Part shown: positions 16,211 to 22,685 of the stretch, piece by piece
Layout of the letters: every line of letters begins with the position of its first letter
How positions within the stretch are numbered: the stretch's first letter is position 1
Virus record (IMG/VR): IMGVR_UViG_3300020442_003398
Span: 1-40,049 of that record
Direction: 5' to 3' (one strand)
DNA length: 40,049 bases
Origin: a virus
The notes under the pieces: model-generated
The model's database searches: none
Told to the model about the DNA's origin: nothing
What the model saw: the letters and a program-made list of their open reading frames with translations, nothing else
Position numbers and translations under genes: made by a program

Positions 16211-16261
16211 ACATTTAATATTATTATTGAATTATCAGAATTTATTTGTTACCATAAATTT

Positions 16262-16537
16262 ATGGAAAATAATCAATGTAAAATTACCGATGACGAAAAA
16301 AACGAATTGGTGGAGTTAAATGCAGAATATCAAAATTTGCTTTTATCTATGGGTGAATTAAACGTAGAAGAACTTAGTTTGAAGACACAACTTAAATCTT
16401 TAAAACAAACTAAGAAAAAATACAAAGAATCCCTTATACAATTCAAGAATAAAGAGAAAATTTTCTCAGATAGACTAACAAAGAAGTATGGAGCAGGAGA
16501 TTTGGATATTTCTTCTGGAATTTATCTTAAAAGTTAG
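16262..16537 (+). CDS. Small coiled-coil protein, unknown
   Basis: The 91-aa protein is almost entirely predicted helix with heptad-like spacing of Leu and Val from about residue 10 to 75 (ELVELNAEYQNLLLSMGELN, then KTQLKSLKQTKKKYKESL). It has no signal peptide, membrane segment or enzyme motif. It lies in a gap between tail terminator and sheath genes, preceded by an AT-rich stretch without a clear Shine-Dalgarno sequence. A tail assembly chaperone or small structural coil is possible; nothing proves it. Confidence 0.65.
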   Translation: MENNQCKITDDEKNELVELNAEYQNLLLSMGELNVEELSLKTQLKSLKQTKKKYKESLIQFKNKEKIFSDRLTKKYGAGDLDISSGIYLKS

Positions 16538-16574
16538 TATTTTAGATAAATATTAAATTTTGGAATTTTTTGAC

Positions 16575-16584
16575 TATATTTATT
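16575..16584 (+). promoter_or_regulatory. Candidate late promoter before sheath gene
   Basis: TATATTTATT matches 9 of 10 positions of the recurring element. It leaves a leader of about 48 bases that ends in a good ribosome binding site (AGGAG at 16623-16627) for the ATG at 16638. Confidence 0.5.
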
Positions 16585-16637
16585 TTAAAAGTTTCAAATT
16601 TTAACCATTAACAACTCAATATAGGAGAAACCCAAAG

Positions 16638-19295
16638 ATGGCAGAACGTATAGTAAGTCCGGCAGTATTCACCAATGAAATAGATTCAACATTCTTGGTT
16701 GAAGGAATTTCTGCAATCGGTGGTGCGATTGTTGGTCCTTTCACAAAAGGTCCCGCATACTCACCAACCGTTGTTACAAGTATTAACGAATTAGAAGCAC
16801 TTTTCGGTGTTCCTCAAGGTATCTATTACCAACCATTCACCGCACGTGAATATCTTCTTCAACAAGGAGTAGTCACAATCGTAAGAACAGGTGCAATGGA
16901 AGGATGGTATAACTTGCAAGCACTCGCAATTAAAGCAGAGTATGTTTCAGGAAGCATTGATTCAGCAGATGTTGCTGAAGGTGATGTACCACAAGAAGCA
17001 GTAATCGGTGTTTTGGCAAATACTTTAAAAGAAAAAACTGATACTGGTGAATTGATTTTGAAAGAAAACTTAGCATCTCCAAGAGAAACAAGCATCGGTT
17101 TTTATGGATCATATTTAGAAGATGCAAGTGGAAATCAAGTAACAGAACTTGAATTATCCGCTGATACCTTGACTGGTCAATTAGTTTTACGTCAAGTATT
17201 CAACGAACAAGATAGTGCTACAAGTAACAATGTTCTTGAACCAACTGAGTTGGGTTCATTTAGATTTAGCATTGACCCATCTTCACCAGATAGTTTACAA
17301 AACATCTTCGGAAGAGCACCTCAAAGAAATGTAAAACCAGCATACTTTGAGTCATATTTTGAAAGCACACAATCTCTTATTCATGACTTAGTTGTAAATC
17401 ATGGTGCTAAATATAAAATCACAATTGAGTTAAGTGATGATTTCTTAAACTTCTCAAGTCAATTAGAAGATGCGGACGGAGATGGATTTCCAAACTACCA
17501 AGACTCTGATTATCAGTATCCAGCATATGACGGAGCAGGTAAAGGTGAACACGCTTGTCGTCCTGCTAAAACTCCTTACATTATGTCACAAGAAATTAGT
17601 GGTTCACGATATGAACTATTTAGATTCTGCACAAGAAGTTTTGGACAAGCATCAAATCGTGAAGTTAAGGTAGGTATTTTTAATGTTAAAACACCTGGAA
17701 CTTTAGACGGAACAGAATACGGATCATTCAGTATTGTTGTTCGTGGATTTGGTGACAACGACAAAACACAAGATGTAATTGAAGAATTTAGAGATGTTAC
17801 ACTTGATCCATTGAGTCCTCGTTATCTTCCAAGAGTAGTTGGTGACCGTTATACATACATCAATGAAATGGGTAAGATCATCGAACGTGGTGATTATGCA
17901 AACGGAAGTGATTGGATTCGTGTTGAAATGCCAAAAGATAGTATCGCACCTACACAATGTATGCCATACGGACACGCTGCATATCAATGCCCAATTGGTG
18001 AATTAGATTTACCAGAACCAAAGTATGCGTATTCTTCTCAGTACTCACGTGTATCAAAAAGATACTTCTGTGGTGCAGTTTTCAATGAAGATTCTCCTGA
18101 TGGAGTTCTTAAATTACCAGAGTGGAGTAAAGATACACTTGAACTATTTTCACCAATTCCTGAAAACGCAGGATTTGCTGGAATGGGATTTTTCATGGAT
18201 CAACCTGGAACAATTGAAAAAGACATTGACGGAGTTATTGAAACAGAAACATTTGAACCAATTCCATCTGTTCCTTCAAGTGCAAGTGCTGAAGCAGACG
18301 CACGTGGTCATCGTAGATTCTTAGTTGGATTCCAAGGTGGTGAAGACGGACATTCTCCAGTTCTTCCAATTTTACTTGGTGATGATATTCGTGCTGACAA
18401 TGTACAAGGTATGGATTGTAGTAAAAGATTCTCTCCTGGTACTCAAGGATACGAAAGAGCATTTAAAGCACTTAGTAACCAAGACGAGTTTGATATTAAC
18501 TTGCTCGTAACACCTGGACTTACATTAGACTTACACAGAAGTGTTATCAACATGGGTGTTGATCTTTGTGAAACACGTGAAGACTGCTTTTATATTCTTG
18601 ATTGTGTTCAAGCAAATGGTCAACCTGGATTGGTGGATGAAGCAGTAATGCAAGCATCAACTATTGATAGTAACTACGCTGCTACATATTATCCTTGGGT
18701 TAAGATTATTGATCCAGCAACAAATGCTCTTCAACCATTCCCACCAAGTGCAGTTATGCCAGCAGTATATGCCGCTAATGATAAAACCGCTGCTGAGTGG
18801 TTCGCACCTGCCGGTTTAAATCGTGGTGGTCTTGAAGGAGCAGTTAGTGTAATGGATCGTCTTACATTTGCAGAAAGAGACACTCTTTATGAAGGTAAGG
18901 TTAATCCTATTGCTCAGTTTCCTGGACAAGGTATTGTTGCTTTCGGACAAAAGACACTTCAAAGACGAGCATCTGCACTTGACAGAATCAATGTAAGACG
19001 TCTCTTGATTACTCTTAAGAAGTTTATCGCAAGTACATCACGTTATTTGTTATTTGAACAAAACACCGCTGCAACCCGTAATAAGTTCTTGGCAATCGTC
19101 AATCCTTACTTAGAAGCAGTTCAGCAACGTCAAGGTTTGTATGCGTTCAATGTTATTATGGACGAATCAAATAACACACCTGACTTGATTGACAGAAATA
19201 TCCTTTACGGACAAATCTTCTTGCAACCAGCACGTGCGGTTGAGTTTATCATACTTGACTTCAACCTCCAAGCAACTGGAGCAACATTTGGGTAA
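16638..19295 (+). CDS. 18: Tail sheath protein, T4 gp18-like
   Basis: The 885-aa subunit forms the contractile sheath around the tail tube. The N-terminus (SPAVFTNEIDSTFLVEGISAIGGAIVGPFTKGPAYSP, split here by reading) has the family pattern, with SINELEALFG near residue 50. The C-terminal domain has LNRGGLEGAVSVMDRLTFAERDTLYEGKVNPI, an RRLLITLKKFI helix and a final ILYGQIFLQPARAVEFIILDF strand. T4 gp18 is 659 aa. The additional 225 residues form insertions in the surface domains. One insertion, near residue 277, has a DADGDGFPNYQDSD segment like thrombospondin type 3 calcium-binding repeats. Codon use is biased like the capsid gene. AGGAG at 16623 fits the start. A UUCG-loop terminator follows. 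Confidence 0.95.
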   Translation: MAERIVSPAVFTNEIDSTFLVEGISAIGGAIVGPFTKGPAYSPTVVTSINELEALFGVPQGIYYQPFTAREYLLQQGVVTIVRTGAMEGWYNLQALAIKAEYVSGSIDSADVAEGDVPQEAVIGVLANTLKEKTDTGELILKENLASPRETSIGFYGSYLEDASGNQVTELELSADTLTGQLVLRQVFNEQDSATSNNVLEPTELGSFRFSIDPSSPDSLQNIFGRAPQRNVKPAYFESYFESTQSLIHDLVVNHGAKYKITIELSDDFLNFSSQLEDADGDGFPNYQDSDYQYPAYDGAGKGEHACRPAKTPYIMSQEISGSRYELFRFCTRSFGQASNREVKVGIFNVKTPGTLDGTEYGSFSIVVRGFGDNDKTQDVIEEFRDVTLDPLSPRYLPRVVGDRYTYINEMGKIIERGDYANGSDWIRVEMPKDSIAPTQCMPYGHAAYQCPIGELDLPEPKYAYSSQYSRVSKRYFCGAVFNEDSPDGVLKLPEWSKDTLELFSPIPENAGFAGMGFFMDQPGTIEKDIDGVIETETFEPIPSVPSSASAEADARGHRRFLVGFQGGEDGHSPVLPILLGDDIRADNVQGMDCSKRFSPGTQGYERAFKALSNQDEFDINLLVTPGLTLDLHRSVINMGVDLCETREDCFYILDCVQANGQPGLVDEAVMQASTIDSNYAATYYPWVKIIDPATNALQPFPPSAVMPAVYAANDKTAAEWFAPAGLNRGGLEGAVSVMDRLTFAERDTLYEGKVNPIAQFPGQGIVAFGQKTLQRRASALDRINVRRLLITLKKFIASTSRYLLFEQNTAATRNKFLAIVNPYLEAVQQRQGLYAFNVIMDESNNTPDLIDRNILYGQIFLQPARAVEFIILDFNLQATGATFG

Positions 19296-19318
19296 GAAAA
19301 AATTATAACTAAAAAAAC

Positions 19319-19347
19319 AAAAAACCCTTCTTCGGAAGGGTTTTTTT
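19319..19347 (+). terminator. Intrinsic terminator with UUCG tetraloop after sheath gene
   Basis: CCCTTC pairs with GAAGGG around a TTCG loop, extended by A-T pairs and followed by seven T residues. A clear intrinsic terminator ending the neck-sheath transcript. Confidence 0.95.
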
Positions 19348-19354
19348 GTAGATA

Positions 19355-19364
19355 TATATTTATA
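19355..19364 (+). promoter_or_regulatory. Candidate late promoter directly after sheath terminator
   Basis: A perfect TATATTTATA lies 7 bases after the terminator T-run and 5 bases before the ATG at 19370, the spacing of a T4 late -10 element to its start point. A leaderless mRNA is expected if the element works this way. Confidence 0.6.
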
Positions 19365-19369
19365 GTAGA

Positions 19370-20077
19370 ATGAATCAAAGTTTAACAGATATAGTAATTG
19401 AAATTCAATACGATGAATTTGTATCGTTTGTAAACGAGAACAAACTAACGGAATCTACTCAACTACTAAACGAAATAATAATACCTGGTAAGTTAAAAAA
19501 AGTTTGGGGATTTATCAAAGACCTAAAACAAAAACTTTCGGTTAAACTTACCGACTTGGTAAAATTATTTATGGACAAACTTGTTTTTAAATTTTTTGCG
19601 AAAATAAAATTTAGTATGAGTTATTTGTACAAACTTGTTAAAAAAGGATTCAAAGCATATAAAGAAGTAATAAAAGCAATTGGTGAGTATGTAGCAAGTA
19701 CTAAAGTAGGTAAGTGGACAGAAGAGAAACTAAAGCAATTAGATGACTTTTTAGCAAAACATCCACGCACTAAAAAGATAGCAGGTTTAGCAGTTGCTGG
19801 TATACTTGTTTATATATGGTTAAACATGACATTCACAGGTAATGCAGATTACGACTTTGATATGGGAGACATGATAATGGCTCTCGGTGGAGGATTCACT
19901 TTATCAAAGTTGTTTGCCGGACCAGAGGGAATGGCACTTTTAACTTTATTTGCAACGGGAATGTTAGGATTATCATTTCCATGGCCAGGACCACAACATT
20001 TGCAATTTGTAGGAGCAGTTTTATATGGTTCGGCAAAAATAGTAGGAAAAAAACTAACAAAGGATAAAAATAAATAA
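19370..20077 (+). CDS. Hydrophobic protein between sheath and tube genes, unknown
   Basis: The 235-aa protein has a basic, amphipathic N-terminal half (residues about 30-120, with KLKKVWGFIKDLKQKL and LVKKGFKAYKEVIKAIGEYV). One clear membrane-type helix follows (KIAGLAVAGILVYIWLNMTF, residues about 139-158), then more hydrophobic stretches (MIMALGGGFTLSKLFAG, MALLTLFATGMLGLSF). No family is recognised. The features could fit a holin-like or membrane-active protein, or a hydrophobic tail component, but the location between sheath and tube is not typical of lysis genes. It has its own promoter-like element and no Shine-Dalgarno sequence. Confidence 0.7.
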   Translation: MNQSLTDIVIEIQYDEFVSFVNENKLTESTQLLNEIIIPGKLKKVWGFIKDLKQKLSVKLTDLVKLFMDKLVFKFFAKIKFSMSYLYKLVKKGFKAYKEVIKAIGEYVASTKVGKWTEEKLKQLDDFLAKHPRTKKIAGLAVAGILVYIWLNMTFTGNADYDFDMGDMIMALGGGFTLSKLFAGPEGMALLTLFATGMLGLSFPWPGPQHLQFVGAVLYGSAKIVGKKLTKDKNK

Positions 20078-20097
20078 ATATATTTTTTAACTTATTG

Positions 20098-20107
20098 GAT
20101 ATTTATT
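20098..20107 (+). promoter_or_regulatory. Possible promoter element, distal copy before tube gene
   Basis: GATATTTATT matches 8 of 10 positions of the recurring element. It lies 21 bases after the stop of the hydrophobic protein gene. A second copy follows at 20149. Confidence 0.35.
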
Positions 20108-20148
20108 GATGAGTTTTGTAATAAAAACGACTTTTCAAAAAACTAACC

Positions 20149-20158
20149 AATATTTATT
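20149..20158 (+). promoter_or_regulatory. Candidate late promoter before tail tube gene
   Basis: AATATTTATT matches 8 of 10 positions of the recurring element. It leaves a leader of about 30 bases that contains GGAG (20182-20185) well spaced from the ATG at 20196. Confidence 0.4.
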
Positions 20159-20195
20159 TAAAGAAATTACAACCTAAAAATTTGGAGAATTAACA

Positions 20196-20687
20196 ATGGC
20201 AGAAGTAATAGATGTAAACGAAATGTTTTTTACGGCATTTGAACCGAAAACAGCAAATAGATTTATTATGTATATGGATGGTTTACCAGCATATCTTATT
20301 AAATCAGTAACCCGTCCTAATCTCAATATTGATCCAGTGACAATCGATCACATCAATATCAAAAGAAAACTCCGTGGAGGTAAAGCAGAGTGGCAGGACA
20401 TCACAATGACACTTTATGATCCGGTAGTACCAAGTGCGGCTCAGGCTGCTATGGAATGGATTCGTCTCTCCCACGAATCGGTAACCGGTAGAAATGGTTA
20501 TGCTGACTTCTACAAGAAAGACTTGACTTGTAACCTTTTGGGTCCTGTCGGTGACAAAGTAGAAGAATGGACAATCAAGGGTGCATTCTGTACCGCAGTT
20601 GACTTTGGAACATTAGATTGGTCAACAGGTGATCCTTTGAATGTTAACTTGACTGTTGCGTATGACTACGCAATTCTTCAATACTAA
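20196..20687 (+). CDS. 19: Tail tube protein, T4 gp19-like
   Basis: The 163-aa protein has the same length as T4 gp19 and forms the hexameric rings of the inner tail tube. Family segments include FEPKTANRFIMYMDGLPAYLIKSV near the N-terminus, KLRGGKAEWQDITMTLYDPV in the middle, and a C-terminal TAVDFGTLDWSTGDPLNVNLTVAYDYAI-type block. A GGAG ribosome binding site precedes the start and codon use is biased like the other abundant proteins. A strong terminator follows, so the gene is probably transcribed as its own short unit, consistent with very high tube demand. Confidence 0.95.
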   Translation: MAEVIDVNEMFFTAFEPKTANRFIMYMDGLPAYLIKSVTRPNLNIDPVTIDHINIKRKLRGGKAEWQDITMTLYDPVVPSAAQAAMEWIRLSHESVTGRNGYADFYKKDLTCNLLGPVGDKVEEWTIKGAFCTAVDFGTLDWSTGDPLNVNLTVAYDYAILQY

Positions 20688-20714
20688 GAACAAAAAAAAA
20701 CTTGGTTGTATTTT

Positions 20715-20742
20715 AAAAAAACTCCCTTTGGGGAGTTTTTTT
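20715..20742 (+). terminator. Intrinsic terminator after tail tube gene
   Basis: CTCCC pairs with GGGAG around a TTTG loop, extended by seven A-T pairs and ending in a T-run. A clear intrinsic terminator between the tube gene and the next promoter-like element. Confidence 0.93.
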
Positions 20743-20751
20743 GTTTTTGTA

Positions 20752-20761
20752 TATATTTATT
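20752..20761 (+). promoter_or_regulatory. Candidate late promoter directly after tube terminator
   Basis: TATATTTATT matches 9 of 10 positions of the recurring element. It lies 9 bases after the terminator and ends 4 bases before the ATG at 20766, again leaving no leader. Confidence 0.55.
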
Positions 20762-20765
20762 TACA

Positions 20766-21107
20766 ATGAAATCTGAAAATCTTAAAACGCAAATACTTGA
20801 TCTTTTTGAAGAAATCAAGCATGAAAAGAAAACTGAATTACAACTTGAGGGATTAAGTAGTGCGTATGCAAAACTTGCAAAATTTTTATTAAAGCAAGTA
20901 AGAGGTGGAAAATTAAGTCGCAATTATGATATTGATGATAATTCTGGAAGAATGGTTTTCCAAACAGGAAGTGGCAAGAAGATTGTTTTCAATGATATGA
21001 AACTAGGTGTTACTGCAAATAAAACATGGAAAGGTAAAAAGGACAACGAGTTCTTTAATTACAATGACCATGATAAAATATTAAAATTTGCTCTTGCTGA
21101 CATTTAA
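20766..21107 (+). CDS. Small protein of unknown function downstream of tube gene
   Basis: The 113-aa product starts at ATG 20766. A longer frame open from 20706 is rejected because it would begin before and run through the terminator. The N-terminal part is helical (LKTQILDLFEEIKHEKKTEL, then LSSAYAKLAKFLLKQVRGGK). The C-terminal part looks like a small beta unit (NSGRMVFQTGSGKKIVFNDM). No family is recognised. There is no Shine-Dalgarno sequence, and the promoter-like element lies 4 bases upstream. It sits between the tube gene and the tail assembly genes, which suggests a tail-related role by position only. Confidence 0.65.
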   Translation: MKSENLKTQILDLFEEIKHEKKTELQLEGLSSAYAKLAKFLLKQVRGGKLSRNYDIDDNSGRMVFQTGSGKKIVFNDMKLGVTANKTWKGKKDNEFFNYNDHDKILKFALADI

Positions 21108-21198
21108 TTATATACTTTTCATATAAAAATTTTTATTCTTGAATATGTATATATATTGGTATATATTATACTAATATTTTAAAAAAGGTTATAATTTT

Positions 21199-22110
21199 AT
21201 GGAAAACGAAGATAGTATTAAAATCCCAAATGAGGTTCGTGCAGCTATGCAAACTGATAACACGACTACGAGTAAAACAGAAACTACTCAGTCAAACAAA
21301 TCAGATACTACTGCATTTCAGCAACAAACAGACGCAGTTCAAAAAACCGAGTACCCAAGTGAGGTTGTAGATTTGCCAAGTAAAGGTTGGTTTTATGATC
21401 AAACAAGTCCACTTGCAAGTGGTAGAGTTGATGTTAAGTACATGACTGCAAAAGAAGAAGATATTCTTACAAGTCAAAATCTTATCAAAAAAGGAATTGT
21501 TCTAGATAAACTTCTTGAACAACTTATTATTTCACCTGGTGTTAAATTAGATGACATCTTGGTTGGAGATAAAAATGCAATATTTATTGCGGCTCGTGTT
21601 CTTGCATATGGAAAAGACTATAAGATTAAGTTCAAAGACCCATCCACAGGTGACGATGTAGAAGATACAATTGATCTTACTAAATTAGAACCACGTGAAA
21701 TAAACTTTGAAAACTTTAATCGTGGAGATAATATTTTTGAATATACTCTTCCACATAGTGAACGAGTTCTTCATTGGAAGTTGTTGACACACCAAGATGA
21801 ACAAGCAATCGATGCAGAGTTGAAGGGTTTAAAGAAGTTTACGAAAAACAAAAATGAAACATCAGAAGTAACCACTCGTTTAAAGTATGTAATTAAAGCA
21901 TTAGATGGTGACGATGATCGTGCTAGAATCAAAAGTTTTGTTGATAAGGAATTACTTGCACGTGATAGTTTGGCATTTCGTGAGCATATCAAAGAAAATA
22001 CTCCTGATTTGGATATGACATTTAACTTTGAATCCGAGGATACAGGATATACAGAAAGGATGACGATCCCATTAGGGGTCGACTTTTTTTACCCTTCCGC
22101 CGGAGTATAG
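21199..22110 (+). CDS. 26: Baseplate/tail assembly protein, T4 gp26-like, frame 1
   Basis: The 303-aa protein has a Thr/Gln-rich disordered N-terminus (1-55), then a block I associate with gp26-type proteins of T4-like cyanophages: VDLPSKGWFYDQTSPLASG, then VKYMTAKEEDILTSQNLIKKG, LIISPGVKLDDILVGDKNAI and ARVLAYGKDYKIKF (residues about 58-145). The gene lies between tail tube and tape measure, where many tailed phages encode frameshifted tail assembly chaperones. It ends with PLGVDFFYPSAGV. A second frame overlaps its 3' end without a start codon, and a T7 run in the overlap allows slippage, so a longer 374-aa product is likely. A chaperone for the tape measure or hub is inferred. AAAAAAGG upstream serves as ribosome binding site. 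Confidence 0.8.
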   Translation: MENEDSIKIPNEVRAAMQTDNTTTSKTETTQSNKSDTTAFQQQTDAVQKTEYPSEVVDLPSKGWFYDQTSPLASGRVDVKYMTAKEEDILTSQNLIKKGIVLDKLLEQLIISPGVKLDDILVGDKNAIFIAARVLAYGKDYKIKFKDPSTGDDVEDTIDLTKLEPREINFENFNRGDNIFEYTLPHSERVLHWKLLTHQDEQAIDAELKGLKKFTKNKNETSEVTTRLKYVIKALDGDDDRARIKSFVDKELLARDSLAFREHIKENTPDLDMTFNFESEDTGYTERMTIPLGVDFFYPSAGV

Positions 22111-22324
22111 AATAAGTCTCCACGAAGAGATTTTTAATCTCTGCTATTATAGTGAAGGTGCTTTCAATCAAAGCATAGTGTATAATATGCCTATATATCT
22201 GCGTAGGTTTTACTCAAAGAAGTTACTTGATGTTAAGACTAAAGAAAACGAACAAGTAAAAGCTCAACAAGCAAAAGCAAAAACAAGTTCATCTGCACCT
22301 CGTTCAAGACCCTCATTTAGATAG
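22076..22324 (+). CDS. Probable frameshift extension of gp26-like gene
   Basis: This frame is open from 22076 to TAG at 22322-22324 and is +1 relative to the gp26-like gene. It has no ATG, GTG or TTG before GTG 22178, yet its protein looks real from the overlap onward (LPPEYRISLHEEIFNLCYYS, then VYNMPIYLRRFYSKKLLD, ending in a Lys/Ala/Ser-rich tail). It resembles the short downstream parts of frameshifted tail chaperones in layout. The seven T at 22084-22090 let a tRNA-Phe on TTT re-pair one base forward, or two bases back, to enter this frame. A single extra T from sequencing error would explain it equally well. Confidence 0.65.
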   Translation, partial: GSTFFTLPPEYRISLHEEIFNLCYYSEGAFNQSIVYNMPIYLRRFYSKKLLDVKTKENEQVKAQQAKAKTSSSAPRSRPSFR

Positions 22325-22353
22325 TTGTTTTTCCATATAAATTCCCACAGACA

Positions 22354-22363
22354 TATATTTATA
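22354..22363 (+). promoter_or_regulatory. Candidate late promoter before tape measure genes
   Basis: A perfect TATATTTATA, 29 bases after the extension frame and 33 before the ATG at 22397. Flanking CATATAT and ATATATG could pair as a small hairpin. Confidence 0.45.
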
Positions 22364-22396
22364 CATGGATATATGTACACTCTCAGGAATTAAAAT

Positions 22397-22675
22397 ATGG
22401 AAAAAAATAAAAACACTAATAAATCGTCTTTGAATGAAGAGCATTTAATTAATGAATTTATCGGAAAACTTGCTACTGCTATTTTTAATAATAAAGCAAA
22501 AAAGTTGTCAAAAAAAGCGTTTAGTGATCCACGATTAACTAAAGTATTTGACAAGTATGTTGAAGATACAAAAAAGTTTAAGGATGAATTAAAACGTCTT
22601 GGTCTAACAAGTACAACGGATTTAAAAAATGCCATAAATAAAGATCCTAACTTGAAACCATTTGTTGATGTATAA
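22397..22675 (+). CDS. Small helical protein before tape measure gene
   Basis: The 92-aa, Lys-rich protein is predicted helical throughout (EEHLINEFIGKLATAIFNNK, then AKKLSKKAFSDPRLTKVFDK and DTKKFKDELKRLGL). It has no Cys, signal peptide or membrane segment. It lies 10 bases before the tape measure gene and probably shares its mRNA, which would fit a small assembly factor. No family is recognised and no function is assigned. Confidence 0.65.
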   Translation: MEKNKNTNKSSLNEEHLINEFIGKLATAIFNNKAKKLSKKAFSDPRLTKVFDKYVEDTKKFKDELKRLGLTSTTDLKNAINKDPNLKPFVDV

Positions 22676-22685
22676 TAGTTGACAT

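Noticed and set aside
20109-20177. 22-codon frame after the element at 20098, and a similar one at 22365-22433
   Set aside because: Both begin with ATG close to a promoter-like element but are short, have no ribosome binding site and no recognisable sequence. Chance is the simplest explanation.
20706-20765. N-terminal extension of the gene at 20766
   Set aside because: It would start before the tube terminator and translate through the hairpin. The ATG at 20766 follows the promoter-like element.
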